A stretch of DNA of 64,000 bases, taken from Peteryoungia ipomoeae (GTDB lineage Bacteria > Pseudomonadota > Alphaproteobacteria > Rhizobiales > Rhizobiaceae). A program made the translations under genes and the position numbers. The notes under the pieces are model-generated. The model saw only the letters and a list, made by a program, of their open reading frames with translations. It did not search any database and was not told the DNA's origin. Below are positions 1-11,432 of the stretch, piece after piece. The first letter of the stretch is position 1. Each line of letters starts with the position of its first letter. The stretch is taken from assembly GCF_004912165.1 (NCBI RefSeq), contig NZ_STGV01000004.1:124001-188000 (forward strand), given 5' to 3'.

Positions 1-690
1 TCCTGCCTCGATGGCCTTGGCAAAGGCCTCAGCCATCGCGGCTGGATCACCAGCACTGGCGACTGCGGTGTTGAGCAGCACTGCGTCATAGCCGAGTTCC
101 ATCACTGATGTTGCGTGGGAGGGGCGGCCAATGCCGGCATCGACGATCAGGGGTATGTCCGGAAATTCTACCCGCATGGATTTGAGCGCGGCCACGTTCT
201 GCGGCCCCATGGCGCTCCCGATCGGCGCGCACCAGGGCATCAGCACCCGGCATCCGGCGGCGAGCAGCTTCTCCCCGACCACCAGATCGTCTGTCATGTA
301 GGGGAAAACCTCGAAGCCCTCGCTAACCAGGATCTTCGCCGCTTCCACCAGCTCGAAAACATCCGGCTGCAGCGTGTCGTGATGGCCGATCACCTCAAGC
401 TTGATCCAGCTGGTGCCAAAGACCTCGCGCGCCATCTTTGCCGTTAGCACCGCTTCTTTGGCGCTGTGGCAGCCGGCGGTGTTCGGCAGAACATGAACGC
501 CAAGATCGCGGATCAGCTGGAAGAAAGCCCCGCCCGCATTGCCGCCTGCGGTCTCACGGCGGAGCGACACCGTGACGATCTCGGTCTTCGACCGCCGCAC
601 AGCCTCCGCAAGCTTCGCTGGCGAGGGGTAACGCGCCGTGCCGAGCAATAGGCGCGAGGAGACGGTCTTGCCGTAGAGTTTGAGGGTCAT
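1..690 (-). CDS. thiG: Thiazole synthase ThiG (3' end beyond window)
   Basis: ThiG builds the thiazole phosphate ring of thiamine from deoxyxylulose phosphate, dehydroglycine and the ThiS thiocarboxylate in the cytoplasm. The 230 visible codons start [10 protein letters not shown] and contain the TIM-barrel segment SWIKLEVIG, whose lysine is the expected Schiff-base residue, and the phosphate-binding stretch [11 protein letters not shown]. The family is about 255-260 aa, so only some 25-30 C-terminal residues are missing. The ATG lies one base after the thiS stop, and the Shine-Dalgarno GGAGG sits inside the end of thiS, suggesting translational coupling in the thiCOSG operon. Confidence 0.95.
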   Translation of the reverse strand, partial: MTLKLYGKTVSSRLLLGTARYPSPAKLAEAVRRSKTEIVTVSLRRETAGGNAGGAFFQLIRDLGVHVLPNTAGCHSAKEAVLTAKMAREVFGTSWIKLEVIGHHDTLQPDVFELVEAAKILVSEGFEVFPYMTDDLVVGEKLLAAGCRVLMPWCAPIGSAMGPQNVAALKSMRVEFPDIPLIVDAGIGRPSHATSVMELGYDAVLLNTAVASAGDPAAMAEAFAKAIEAG

Positions 691-691
691 C

Positions 692-885
692 TCAGCCTCC
701 CTGCATGGGCGAAAGAATTTCAATCCGGTCGCCCTCCTTCAAGGGCTGAGCGGCACGCTCCTCGCGGTGAACAAGGTCACCGTTGACGGCTGTTGCCAGC
801 CAGTCGCCCTCGTAGTCCAGCTTTTCGAGCAGATCGGCAAGGTTGCCTGCATCAAGCTCCAGGGCTTCTCCATTGACGGTGAGCT

Positions 886-889
<4 letters not shown>
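692..889 (-). CDS. thiS: Sulfur carrier protein ThiS
   Basis: A 65-aa ubiquitin-fold protein. As a C-terminal thiocarboxylate it carries sulfur to ThiG. The start MKLTVNGEA is preceded by an AGGAGG ribosome site, so the in-frame extension upstream was not used. It ends in the diagnostic Gly-Gly (SPMQGG) that is adenylated by ThiF. The ATG overlaps the thiO stop (ATGA), and thiG follows after one base. Length and end match the family exactly. Confidence 0.95.
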
Positions 890-3743
<2,854 letters not shown>

Positions 3744-3806
3744 TCAGCCGGAATGATGGAAAGACGCCACGGGATTCGGGATTGCGAATCGTCGTTTTCA
3801 AGCGCT

Positions 3807-3922
3807 TGCACCGTCCCTACGCCAGTATGAACTGGATCAGGTTCAACGGGTCATCGCGCTGCTTGTGCCTTGCGGTTTGGCGTAGCGAAATCTCAGCCCC
3901 TTGTCGGGACACCCCTGGTGAA
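3807..3922 (-). promoter_or_regulatory. TPP (THI-box) riboswitch upstream of thiC
   Basis: On the minus strand this holds the conserved THI-box elements in order: CAGGGGTGTC, the GGCTGAGA core and ACCCGTTGAACCTGATC, then CAGTTCATACTGGCGTAGGGA and the closing GGTGC. The order and spacing match the thiamine-diphosphate aptamer. It lies in the leader of thiC. Confidence 0.95.
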
Positions 3923-3973
3923 TGCTTGAAGTCTGGAGAAATTCGTCCCGTGTGTCAACGCGGGACGTCGATA

Positions 3974-5050
3974 TCAGCTTACCGCCAGCGGCACGTCGAA
4001 CTGCTGGCCTGGACGCAGCCCCTGGAAGCGGTTCTCCGCGATGCCGGCGGCCCGCATGGCGTGAACGAGTGCCTGCGGCGGCGCGTCGATGCCTTCATTG
4101 GTCAACTGGAAGGTACCGAAATGGTGGCCGATGCCGAAGGCGGCCGCAGTTAGCCGGAACCCTTCAATCGCCTCTGCCGGGTCCTGGTGCTGTGCCTTCA
4201 TGAACCACCGCGGTTCGTAGGCGCCAATCGGCAGGATGGCGAGGCGGATATCCCCGTGCTTTTGCCGGATCGCGTGATAGTTCTGGCCTTCGGCAAAGCC
4301 GGTATCGCCAATGTGGTAGATCTTGCCGCCAGGTGTCTCGATCAGGAAGGCAGCCCAGAGTGCCATCCGGCGGTCGCCCATGCCGCGCGCCGACCAGTGA
4401 TGGCACGGCTCGCAGTGGAACACGATCCCATTGCCGAGATCGACCCGATCACCCCAATCCATCACCACGGTATTGTTGAACGGATGGGCGTCATGGATGA
4501 TCGTGTCGTTGCCGAGGGGCGTGATGACTCGCGGTGCATGGGATTGCCCAAGCCGCTTCAATGTCGCGACATCGAGATGGTCATAATGGTTGTGGGTGAC
4601 GATGACGATGTCGATCGGCGGCAGAGCATCAAAGGTGATGCCAGGCGGTGTGGCGCGCTTCGGTCCGGCAAAGGACACGGGACTTGCGCGCTCGGACCAG
4701 ACAGGGTCTGTGAGAATGTTCAGCCCAGCGGTCTGAATGAGCATGGTTGCGTGGCCAACCATGGTGACCACAAGGCGGTTGCCTTCAATCCGCCGTTCCG
4801 GCTTCGCCGGCGTCACGGGTGGAAGAGATGTCGGCCAGGCCGTCCGCTTGCCATCGAATTGCCAGCGCAAGAGATCGAGGACGCCGCGCGGCTCTTTGCC
4901 CCCCGGATTGAAGAAAATCTTTCCGTCGAAGTGATCGGAGACGGGTCCGGAATAATAGCGATTGCCGGCCATGGCGTTTCCTGCTGCAAGGCCGCCGCCG
5001 GCAACAGCCAGTCCAAGCCCGGTTCGTTTCAAAAACTGGCGTCTCTTCAT
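3974..5050 (-). CDS. Exported MBL-fold metallo-hydrolase (NAPE-PLD/UlaG-like)
   Basis: A 358-aa metallo-beta-lactamase-fold protein. It starts with a Tat-type signal (MKRRQFLKRTGLGLAVAGGG), so it is probably exported folded. The metal-binding motif THNHYDHLD is intact, and later metal ligands appear as CEPCHHWSARG and HIGDTGFAEG. The segment order resembles bacterial relatives of N-acyl-phosphatidylethanolamine phospholipase D, but the substrate cannot be told. A longer in-frame upstream extension has no signal-peptide logic and was rejected. Divergent from the next gene, with a 100-bp shared promoter region. Confidence 0.8.
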   Translation of the reverse strand: MKRRQFLKRTGLGLAVAGGGLAAGNAMAGNRYYSGPVSDHFDGKIFFNPGGKEPRGVLDLLRWQFDGKRTAWPTSLPPVTPAKPERRIEGNRLVVTMVGHATMLIQTAGLNILTDPVWSERASPVSFAGPKRATPPGITFDALPPIDIVIVTHNHYDHLDVATLKRLGQSHAPRVITPLGNDTIIHDAHPFNNTVVMDWGDRVDLGNGIVFHCEPCHHWSARGMGDRRMALWAAFLIETPGGKIYHIGDTGFAEGQNYHAIRQKHGDIRLAILPIGAYEPRWFMKAQHQDPAEAIEGFRLTAAAFGIGHHFGTFQLTNEGIDAPPQALVHAMRAAGIAENRFQGLRPGQQFDVPLAVS

Positions 5051-5150
5051 GCGGCTATCATCATGTGTGACATATGGCCCTTCAAGTTGCGGCTCCAAGG
5101 CGTATCCAATATCCTCAGAGTTTCTCCTGTCATATGTCAATTGAGTTGCG

Positions 5151-5735
5151 ATGAAGCCGCTTTCAAGTCTCCTTGTTTCAGCTCTGGTCCTGTTGCTGGC
5201 ATCAGGGTCGCTCGCCCAGGAATTGCCGGCTCCCGTGCACGGTGTGTCCTTCGAGGCCTGGGCGGCTGCAAACGCGCGGCTCGCCAATCACGAGGATCGC
5301 GGCGCTGTCCTGAACGACCTTGCCGTGGACGAGAAACGATTCGAGCAAATCAACCAGACCTTTATGCAGGCGCTGAGAAACGATCCGGAATTCAAGCTGA
5401 CAACGGCCTATAGTCTGGCCTTCTCGAAGGCCGATGCCGATCGGGTCGCGCTTGTCACGGGCACCATTCCGCAAAGCCCGAAGCTGCTTGAGTTCGAAAA
5501 CTATGCGCGGGTGCAGGGGCATATCGAAGCGGCCAGCACGCATCCGGATTTCGACCAGCAGGCTATCCTCGACGAGCATGGGTTGAGCGCTCAGGAGTTC
5601 ACGGAAATTTCGGCCTACTGGTTGCAGAAAATGCGCGAGCAAGCGTTGTCGGGCGATAGTGCTGCGCTGAGCTGGTGGAACGAAACGCTGGATCGATACC
5701 GCAATATCTACGCCGTTCGCTATACCGCGCCTTGA
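5151..5735 (+). CDS. Hypothetical periplasmic protein, 194 aa
   Basis: It begins with a clear Sec signal peptide (MKPLSSLLVSALVLLLASGS, cleavage probably after SLAQ). The mature part is soluble, acidic and probably alpha-helical, with Trp-rich pieces (SAYWLQKM, SWWNETLDRYRNIY). No catalytic motif recognised. Divergently transcribed from the exported MBL-fold hydrolase, so the two could share regulation, but a joint function is only a guess. Confidence 0.7.
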   Translation: MKPLSSLLVSALVLLLASGSLAQELPAPVHGVSFEAWAAANARLANHEDRGAVLNDLAVDEKRFEQINQTFMQALRNDPEFKLTTAYSLAFSKADADRVALVTGTIPQSPKLLEFENYARVQGHIEAASTHPDFDQQAILDEHGLSAQEFTEISAYWLQKMREQALSGDSAALSWWNETLDRYRNIYAVRYTAP

Positions 5736-5865
5736 TCGTTTTCCATCGTCCGATGGCAAGCAACTCGGTGCCTGGCCGCCGAATAACCGATTTGCGTTGA
5801 CTTTTCCGGCTTTTTGCTGTTTACCGCCCAGCATCTGCGACGAGACTTGTACTCTAAGCCACCGA

Positions 5866-5939
5866 CCGGGACCCGCAAAGGTATAAAGAGTTCCCGGAGG
5901 TCAACACCCGACAGCGCGATGCGCCCTCGGGTGCTTTTT
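5866..5939 (+). ncRNA. Two-hairpin RNA/terminator in the 278-nt ffh leader region
   Basis: Two inverted repeats lie in tandem. The first pairs CCGGGA (5866-5871) with TCCCGG (5892-5897). The second pairs CACCCGA (5905-5911) with TCGGGTG (5927-5933) around an inner GCGC-GAT-GCGC stem and is followed by CTTTTTG, like a Rho-independent terminator. It sits 170 nt after the previous stop and 75 nt before ffh. It could end the upstream transcript, attenuate ffh, or be the 3' part of a small RNA. The SRP RNA tetraloop/asymmetric-loop core is not seen, so it is not ffs. Confidence 0.5.
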
Positions 5940-6013
5940 GGCTTTGCGTCTTGTTTTCGGCGTCGAGAAGACCGAGGTTTCGGGTATCCCTGAAACCATG
6001 CAAGGAAGAGCCG

Positions 6014-7591
6014 ATGTTTGAAAACCTCCAGGACCGCCTTGGATCCATCCTGAATGGACTGACCGGCCGTGGCGCGCTGTCGGAAGCCGATGTTTCGGCT
6101 GCCTTGCGCGAGGTCCGTCGTGCGCTTCTCGAAGCCGACGTTGCACTCGAAGTGGTGCGCAGCTTCACCGATCGCGTCCGCGAAAAGGCGGTTGGCGCGG
6201 CGGTCCTGAAATCCATCAAGCCCGGACAGATGGTCGTCAAGATCGTCCATGACGAGCTTGTCGAGATGCTCGGTTCCGAGGGCGTCACGATCGATCTCAA
6301 TGCCGCAGCGCCCGTCGTCATCATGATGGTCGGTCTGCAGGGTTCGGGTAAAACCACGACCACGGGCAAGATCGCCAAGCGGTTAACCGATCGCGAGAAG
6401 AAGAAGGTCCTGATGGCCTCGCTCGACACGCGTCGACCGGCCGCCCAGGAACAGCTTCGCCAGCTCGGCGTTCAGACCTCCATCGATACGCTGCCGGTCA
6501 TCGCCGGCCAGTCGCCGACCGATATCGCCGCGCGCGCCGTGCAGGCCGCCAAGCTCGGCGGTCATGACGTGGTCATCCTCGATACGGCCGGTCGTACGCA
6601 TATCGACGAGCCTTTGATGATCGAGATGGCCGAGATCAAGGCCCGTTCGAAGCCGCATGAAATCCTTCTGGTCGCGGATTCGCTGACCGGTCAGGACGCC
6701 GTTAATCTCGCGCGCAATTTCGATGAGCGCGTCGGCATCACCGGTCTCGTTCTCACTCGCATGGACGGCGACGGCCGTGGTGGTGCAGCGCTTTCGATGC
6801 GTGCCGTCACCGGCAAGCCGATCAAGCTGATCGGTGTCGGCGAAAAGATGACGGAGCTCGACGAGTTCCATCCCCGCCGTATCGCAGACCGTATCCTCGG
6901 CATGGGCGATATCGTTTCGCTGGTCGAAAAGGCGGCCGAGACGATCGACGCCGACAAGGCGCGTGCCATGGCCGAGAAGATGGCCAAGGGCAAGTTCGAC
7001 CTCAACGACATGGCCGAACAGCTGAAACAGATGAAGTCGCTTGGCGGCATGGGCGGCATCATGGGCATGATGCCGGGCATGTCCGGCATGAAGGACAAGC
7101 TCGCCGCGTCGGGTATGAGTGACAAGGTCTTCGACCGCCAGATCGCCATCATTTCCTCGATGACAAAGGCCGAGCGCGCCAATCCCGACATTCTCAAGCA
7201 TTCCCGCAAGAAGCGCATCGCCGCCGGCTCCGGCACGGATGCCGCTGAAATCAACAAGCTCTTGAAGATGCATCGCGGCATGGCCGACATGATGAAGGCC
7301 ATGGGCGGCAAGAAGGGCGGCGGCATGATGAAGCAGATGATGGGCGGTCTTGCCGGCAAGATGGGTCTCGGTGGGCTCGGCGGCATGGGCATGCCGGATC
7401 TTTCCAGCATGGACCCGAAGCAGCTCGAAGCGCTGGCCAAGCAGGCGGAAGCGGCCGGCATCAAGCCGGGTTCGTTGCCCGGCATGGGCGGCACAGGTGG
7501 ACTTGGCGGGCTTCCGGGCCTTGGCGGTCCGAAGCTGCCGGGCCTCGGTGGCGGTTTCCCGGGCCTTCCCGGCCTGCCGAAGAAGAAGTGA
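6014..7591 (+). CDS. ffh: Signal recognition particle protein Ffh
   Basis: A 525-aa SRP54-type GTPase that binds signal sequences of nascent membrane proteins with the SRP RNA and docks with FtsY. The G-domain motifs are intact: GLQGSGKTTT, DTRRPAAQEQL, DTAGRTHID and TRMDGDGRGG. The C-terminal M domain is Met-rich. It then carries an unusually long Gly/Met/Pro tail (GLGGLGGMGMP and GLPGLGGP-type repeats), common in rhizobial Ffh. The start ATG after GGAAGAGCCG gives the canonical N-terminus MFENLQDRLG; a longer in-frame opening at 5951 lacks homology-like sequence. Confidence 0.97.
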   Translation: MFENLQDRLGSILNGLTGRGALSEADVSAALREVRRALLEADVALEVVRSFTDRVREKAVGAAVLKSIKPGQMVVKIVHDELVEMLGSEGVTIDLNAAAPVVIMMVGLQGSGKTTTTGKIAKRLTDREKKKVLMASLDTRRPAAQEQLRQLGVQTSIDTLPVIAGQSPTDIAARAVQAAKLGGHDVVILDTAGRTHIDEPLMIEMAEIKARSKPHEILLVADSLTGQDAVNLARNFDERVGITGLVLTRMDGDGRGGAALSMRAVTGKPIKLIGVGEKMTELDEFHPRRIADRILGMGDIVSLVEKAAETIDADKARAMAEKMAKGKFDLNDMAEQLKQMKSLGGMGGIMGMMPGMSGMKDKLAASGMSDKVFDRQIAIISSMTKAERANPDILKHSRKKRIAAGSGTDAAEINKLLKMHRGMADMMKAMGGKKGGGMMKQMMGGLAGKMGLGGLGGMGMPDLSSMDPKQLEALAKQAEAAGIKPGSLPGMGGTGGLGGLPGLGGPKLPGLGGGFPGLPGLPKKK

Positions 7592-7599
7592 GGCGCGCG

Positions 7600-7920
7600 A
7601 TGATCGATCCTTCCGTCAAGCAGCAGCTCTCGGGCTATCGTCAGTCGATTGACAATATCGACGCGGCCCTCGTGCATATGCTGGCCGAGCGTTTTCGCTG
7701 CACCAAGGCTGTCGGCGTTTTGAAGGCCACCCACGAATTGCCGCCGGCGGACCCGGCGCGCGAGGAATACCAGATCGAACGCCTGCGCCGCCTGGCACAG
7801 GATGCCCATCTGGATCCGGATTTCGCCGAGAAGTTCCTGAACTTCATCATCAAGGAAGTCATCCGGCATCATGAAGCCATTGCCGCCGAACATGGCGGTG
7901 CAACCGAAAAGACCGCCTGA
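7600..7920 (+). CDS. Chorismate mutase, AroQ type
   Basis: A 106-aa all-helical chorismate mutase producing prephenate for Phe/Tyr synthesis. Family signatures are the early RQSIDNID-type block followed by LAERFRCTKAVGVLKATHELPPADPAREEYQ, matching AroQ active-site Arg/Lys positions, and a C-terminal helix. The ATG at 7600 is 9 nt after the ffh stop and was preferred to a GTG overlapping that stop. Its place between ffh and rpsP is a familiar rhizobial arrangement. No prephenate dehydratase domain is fused. Confidence 0.88.
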   Translation: MIDPSVKQQLSGYRQSIDNIDAALVHMLAERFRCTKAVGVLKATHELPPADPAREEYQIERLRRLAQDAHLDPDFAEKFLNFIIKEVIRHHEAIAAEHGGATEKTA

Positions 7921-7986
7921 CGGCGGCCTCGACAAACACGGAAGGCCTTGAAGGCCAGCCGACCTGAAAACCAAGGAGTAAACACA

Positions 7987-8361
7987 ATGTCCCTCAAGAT
8001 TCGTCTCGCCCGCGGTGGTTCCAAGAAGCGCCCTTACTACCAGATCGTTGTTGCCGACGCCCGCTCGCCGCGCGATGGTCGCTTCATCGACAAGGTCGGT
8101 TCGTGGAACCCGATGCTCGGCAAGGACAACGAAAAGCGCGTTGAACTCGACGTCGACGCCATCAAGGCATGGCTCGAAAAGGGTGCACAGCCGACCGACC
8201 GCGTTCTGCGTTTCATGGCTGAAGCTGGTATCGCCGAGCGCGCTGCCCGCAGCAACCCGGACAAGGCAAAGCCGGGCAGGAAGGCCCAGGAACGCGCTGC
8301 TGAAAAGGCACAGAAGGCCGCTGACGCCGCTGCTGCCGCTGCAGAAGGCTCTGCTGAATAA
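7987..8361 (+). CDS. rpsP: 30S ribosomal protein S16
   Basis: A 124-aa S16 with the conserved opening [18 protein letters not shown] and the block [16 protein letters not shown]. The C-terminal extension is rich in Ala/Lys/Glu, as is usual in alphaproteobacteria. A strong AAGGAG ribosome site lies 8 nt before the ATG. It follows ffh and chorismate mutase in the same direction and is closed by a hairpin terminator. Confidence 0.97.
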   Translation: MSLKIRLARGGSKKRPYYQIVVADARSPRDGRFIDKVGSWNPMLGKDNEKRVELDVDAIKAWLEKGAQPTDRVLRFMAEAGIAERAARSNPDKAKPGRKAQERAAEKAQKAADAAAAAAEGSAE

Positions 8362-8379
8362 TCAGCACGCACTTGCATG

Positions 8380-8413
8380 AAACGGGCGGTGGCGCGACCA
8401 CCGCCCGTTTTTG
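8380..8413 (+). terminator. Rho-independent terminator after rpsP
   Basis: ACGGGCGGTGG and CCACCGCCCGT form an 11-bp stem around CGCGA, followed by TTTTTG. It lies 20 nt after the rpsP stop. Read-through into rimM may still occur, because rimM has no obvious separate terminator-promoter boundary beyond the 73-nt gap. Confidence 0.88.
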
Positions 8414-8486
8414 CGTTTTCTTTCCGGTCGGTTGCGCCTAAAAGGGTGGGAGACCAGACCATCAGCCCTGAGGACCCTCTCCTTCG

Positions 8487-9068
8487 ATGACCAAACTCGA
8501 CAATCCGATACTCATGGCCGTCATAGGTGCCGCACAAGGCCTGCGCGGAGAGGTGCGGGTCAAGTCGTTTACCGAAGATCCGCTTGGGCTTGGTGATTAC
8601 GGTTTTCTCTATAGTGCCGATGGTCGCAAGTTCGAGATTCTCGAAATCCGCGACGGCAAGACGGTCGCCATCGTGCGTTTTCGCGGCATCAACGATCGCA
8701 ATGCCGCCGAAGCGTTGAACGGGCTGGAACTGTTTGTCGATCGCGATGCGTTGCCGGATGAAGATCTCGAGGACGATGAGTTCTACTATGCGGATCTCGA
8801 AGGCCTGGAGGTCTACGATGCCGACAACAACCACTATGGCGCCGTGACTGCCGTCTATGATTTCGGCGCGGGTGATCTGCTGGAACTGAAGGGCCCCGGC
8901 AAGCGTCCAGTTCTCATTCCGTTTTCCGAGGCTGCGGTCCTGGAAATCGACCTTGAAGGCGGACGCCTGCTCGTCGATCCAATCGCCGCCGGCCTCAAGG
9001 ATGACGGAGAGCCCGATCCCTACGGTGCCGGTGGCACTGGCAAGCCACGCCCGAACGGCAAGACTTGA
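8487..9068 (+). CDS. rimM: Ribosome maturation factor RimM
   Basis: A 193-aa 30S maturation factor that binds S19 and helps assemble the head of the small subunit. The N-terminal RimM domain ([19 protein letters not shown]) is followed by the PRC-barrel domain ([25 protein letters not shown]). The gene ends 5 nt before trmD. The C-terminal tail rich in Gly and Asp is typical of rhizobial members. Confidence 0.96.
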   Translation: MTKLDNPILMAVIGAAQGLRGEVRVKSFTEDPLGLGDYGFLYSADGRKFEILEIRDGKTVAIVRFRGINDRNAAEALNGLELFVDRDALPDEDLEDDEFYYADLEGLEVYDADNNHYGAVTAVYDFGAGDLLELKGPGKRPVLIPFSEAAVLEIDLEGGRLLVDPIAAGLKDDGEPDPYGAGGTGKPRPNGKT

Positions 9069-9073
9069 CCCCG

Positions 9074-9775
9074 ATGTCATTCAAGGCGTCCGTTCTGACC
9101 CTCTATCCGGATATGTTCCCGGGCCATCTCGGCCATGCGTTGGCAGGCCGGGCACTGGAGCGCGGTGACTGGGCTTGTGAAGCCGTCCAGATTCGCGATT
9201 TCGCCGAGGACAAACATCGCAGTGTGGATGACACGCCGTCCGGCGGCGGTGCCGGCATGGTGCTGAAGCCGGATGTGCTGGCCCGGGCGATCGATTCCAT
9301 CGCGGATGACGGACGTCCGCGCCTGCTGATGAGCCCGCGTGGCCGGCCGCTCACGCAGACGCGTGTCCGCGAGATTGCAGCGGGCGAAGGCGTGGTGATC
9401 GTCTGCGGCCGGTTCGAGGGTGTCGACCAGCGCGTGATCGATGGCCGTCAGCTCGAAGAGGTCTCCATAGGCGACTATATTCTTTCCGGTGGCGAGCCTG
9501 CGGCGCTGACCCTGCTAGATGCTGTCGTGCGCATATTGCCGGGCGTCATGGGCAACCAGCTATCCGGCGTGCATGAAAGCTTCGAGGGTGGGCTTCTGGA
9601 ACATCCGCACTACACCCGTCCGCAGGTGTTTGAAGGCCAGGAAATTCCCGCTGTTCTGACGTCCGGAAATCATGCGGCCATCGAGGCCTGGCGTCATCAG
9701 GAGGCGCTCAAGCTGACGAGGCAGCGCCGCCCGGATCTCCTCGAAGCGGGCAATTCTCAGCCTGTCACGAAGTAG
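9074..9775 (+). CDS. trmD: tRNA (guanine-37-N1)-methyltransferase TrmD
   Basis: A 233-aa SPOUT-class enzyme methylating G37 of tRNAs to prevent frameshifting. The start [17 protein letters not shown] and the knotted SAM-binding region ([28 protein letters not shown]) are intact. The last 19 bp overlap the 3' end of the convergent TauE-type gene. Confidence 0.97.
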   Translation: MSFKASVLTLYPDMFPGHLGHALAGRALERGDWACEAVQIRDFAEDKHRSVDDTPSGGGAGMVLKPDVLARAIDSIADDGRPRLLMSPRGRPLTQTRVREIAAGEGVVIVCGRFEGVDQRVIDGRQLEEVSIGDYILSGGEPAALTLLDAVVRILPGVMGNQLSGVHESFEGGLLEHPHYTRPQVFEGQEIPAVLTSGNHAAIEAWRHQEALKLTRQRRPDLLEAGNSQPVTK

Positions 9776-10503
9776 TAGACGGCAAGCCCAAGGCCGGCTG
9801 CCACCACCATCCAGCGCAGGATCGCCTGCGGCACCTTCTTGGCCATGGCAACGCCGGCATAGCCGCCGATTGCCACCGCCGGGATCATGATCGCGGCGTG
9901 CAGCCAGGATATCGCTCCGGCACTTGCAAAGATCACGATCGCGACAGCCGCAATGACGATCGACAGGAAGTTCTTCAGCGCATTGAGGCGGTGATAGTCG
10001 CCGCCGCTGGCAAGCCCGAGCGAGGCCAGCATCATGATGCCCATGCCAGCTCCGAAAAAGCCGCCGTAAAAGGACGTTGCCCCCTGCATGGCAATGCCAA
10101 GCGGGCTTGCCGGATGGCTTTGTCCCTGGGTCTTGGGGCGCAGCTTCGGTCCTGCGGCAAAAATTGCCGTCGCGCCCAGCAGCAGCCACGGCACCATGCT
10201 GCGGAAGGCTGGATTGGACAGCGAAATCAGAAAGAGCGAACCGCAGATCGCGCCGATGATGGAGATGATGGCAAGCACCAGTGCGCCACGCCAAAGCCCG
10301 CCAAACTGGTCACGATAGGCCCATGTTGAGGTGATATAGCCCGGAAACTGGGTGATCGAAGAGGTGGCATTGGCGCTGATCGGCGGCAGGCCGACAAGCG
10401 TCAATGCCCCAAAGGTCAAAAACGTTCCGCCACCGGCAATCGCGTTGACCGCGCCGGAGAGAAAACCGGATGCGATCAATAGCAGAATCATGGCAATCGA
10501 CAT
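9757..10503 (-). CDS. TauE/SafE-family membrane permease
   Basis: A 248-aa integral membrane protein with about eight hydrophobic segments. The opening [20 protein letters not shown] and the repeat [19 protein letters not shown] are the two characteristic halves of the TauE/SafE (sulfite or sulfonate exporter-like) fold. Substrate unknown. It interrupts the usual trmD-rplS adjacency on the opposite strand and overlaps trmD tail to tail by 19 bp. Confidence 0.85.
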   Translation of the reverse strand: MSIAMILLLIASGFLSGAVNAIAGGGTFLTFGALTLVGLPPISANATSSITQFPGYITSTWAYRDQFGGLWRGALVLAIISIIGAICGSLFLISLSNPAFRSMVPWLLLGATAIFAAGPKLRPKTQGQSHPASPLGIAMQGATSFYGGFFGAGMGIMMLASLGLASGGDYHRLNALKNFLSIVIAAVAIVIFASAGAISWLHAAIMIPAVAIGGYAGVAMAKKVPQAILRWMVVAAGLGLAVYYFVTG

Positions 10504-10650
10504 TCAACGCGTCTCCAGGTCATTGACGGCTGCACTCTTAAGAGCGAAAGCCCTGTCTCGCAAGGCAACTGACCGCAGTTGTCAGACAATGCCAAGGCCA
10601 AAATTTGGGTTGTCAGGGGGTGACAAGCGGGTGTTCTTGGTGTAATGGCC

Positions 10651-10737
10651 CCCTCGGAAATGGGCGATTTGCCCGTCTGCCAAAACAAAGAACCGCGTAT
10701 CCGCTCCGGTCCGTCTGGGCCAAATCCCGAGGGTTTT
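10651..10737 (+). promoter_or_regulatory. Structured leader (possible attenuator) upstream of rplS
   Basis: CCCTCGG (10651-10657) can pair with CCGAGGG (10727-10733), closing a loop that holds two further hairpins: GGGC/GCCC (10662-10674) and GGTCC/GGGCC (10708-10721). TTTTC follows directly. The three-way-junction shape ending in a short U tract, 56 nt before the L19 start, suggests a cis-acting leader or attenuator. No known class was recognised. Confidence 0.45.
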
Positions 10738-10792
10738 CTCAAGGGATGATCGTCGAGCGCTCTGGCCGTTTCAGAAGAACCTGAGGTTAGAC

Positions 10793-11326
10793 ATGAACAT
10801 CATTCAGCAGCTGGAAGCCGAACAGGCCGCCAAGATCGAAGCCAAGCGCAAGCTTCCTGACTTCTCCCCGGGCGACACCGTCCGCGTGAACGTCACGGTC
10901 AAGGAAGGCAACCGTACCCGTGTGCAGGCCTATGAAGGCGTTTGCATCGCTCGTTCGGGCGCAGGCATCAATGAGAGCTTCACCGTTCGCAAGATCTCCT
11001 ACGGCGAAGGCGTCGAGCGCGTATTCCCGGTTTACTCGCCGCTGGTCGAAGGCGTCGAAATCGTTCGCCGCGGTAAGGTCCGTCGCGCCAAGCTCTACTA
11101 CCTGCGCGATCGTCGCGGCAAGTCGGCTCGTATCGTCGAGAACACCGGCACCCGCGCCCGCAAGCTGAACGACGCCGAGCGCGCTGCTGTTGCCGAAGAA
11201 AAGGCACGCATCGAAGCTGAAAAGGTCGCAGCAGCACAGGCTCTCGCCGCCGAAAAGGCAGCAGCCGAAGCCGCTGAAAAGGCCGCTGCCGCTGAAGCCG
11301 CAGCTGCTGAAGGTTCGGCTGAATAA
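10793..11326 (+). CDS. rplS: 50S ribosomal protein L19
   Basis: A 177-aa L19 at the 30S-50S interface. The core ([41 protein letters not shown]) is canonical for about 120 residues. It is followed by a 50-residue Ala/Glu/Lys helix-like tail ([17 protein letters not shown]), similar to the tail on S16 here and typical of this order. The 289-nt upstream gap holds a structured leader. Confidence 0.97.
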   Translation: MNIIQQLEAEQAAKIEAKRKLPDFSPGDTVRVNVTVKEGNRTRVQAYEGVCIARSGAGINESFTVRKISYGEGVERVFPVYSPLVEGVEIVRRGKVRRAKLYYLRDRRGKSARIVENTGTRARKLNDAERAAVAEEKARIEAEKVAAAQALAAEKAAAEAAEKAAAAEAAAAEGSAE

Positions 11327-11362
11327 GCCGATCCCGGCTTGTTCCGGATTGCAGATCAAGAT

Positions 11363-11391
11363 GAAAGGCTCCGCTTGCGGGGCCTTTTTTC
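11363..11391 (+). terminator. Rho-independent terminator after rplS
   Basis: AAGGCTCCGC pairs with GCGGGGCCTT around a TT loop and is followed by a T run. It sits 37 nt after the rplS stop. Confidence 0.85.
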
Positions 11392-11432
11392 GTTTCGGTC
11401 TGCTCAGTAGACATATCCGTCCGAGAGGCTTC

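Noticed and set aside
5736..6013. Possible 4.5S SRP RNA upstream of ffh
   Set aside because: The conserved GGUCCGGAAGGAAGCAG-type core is absent; only generic hairpins are present.
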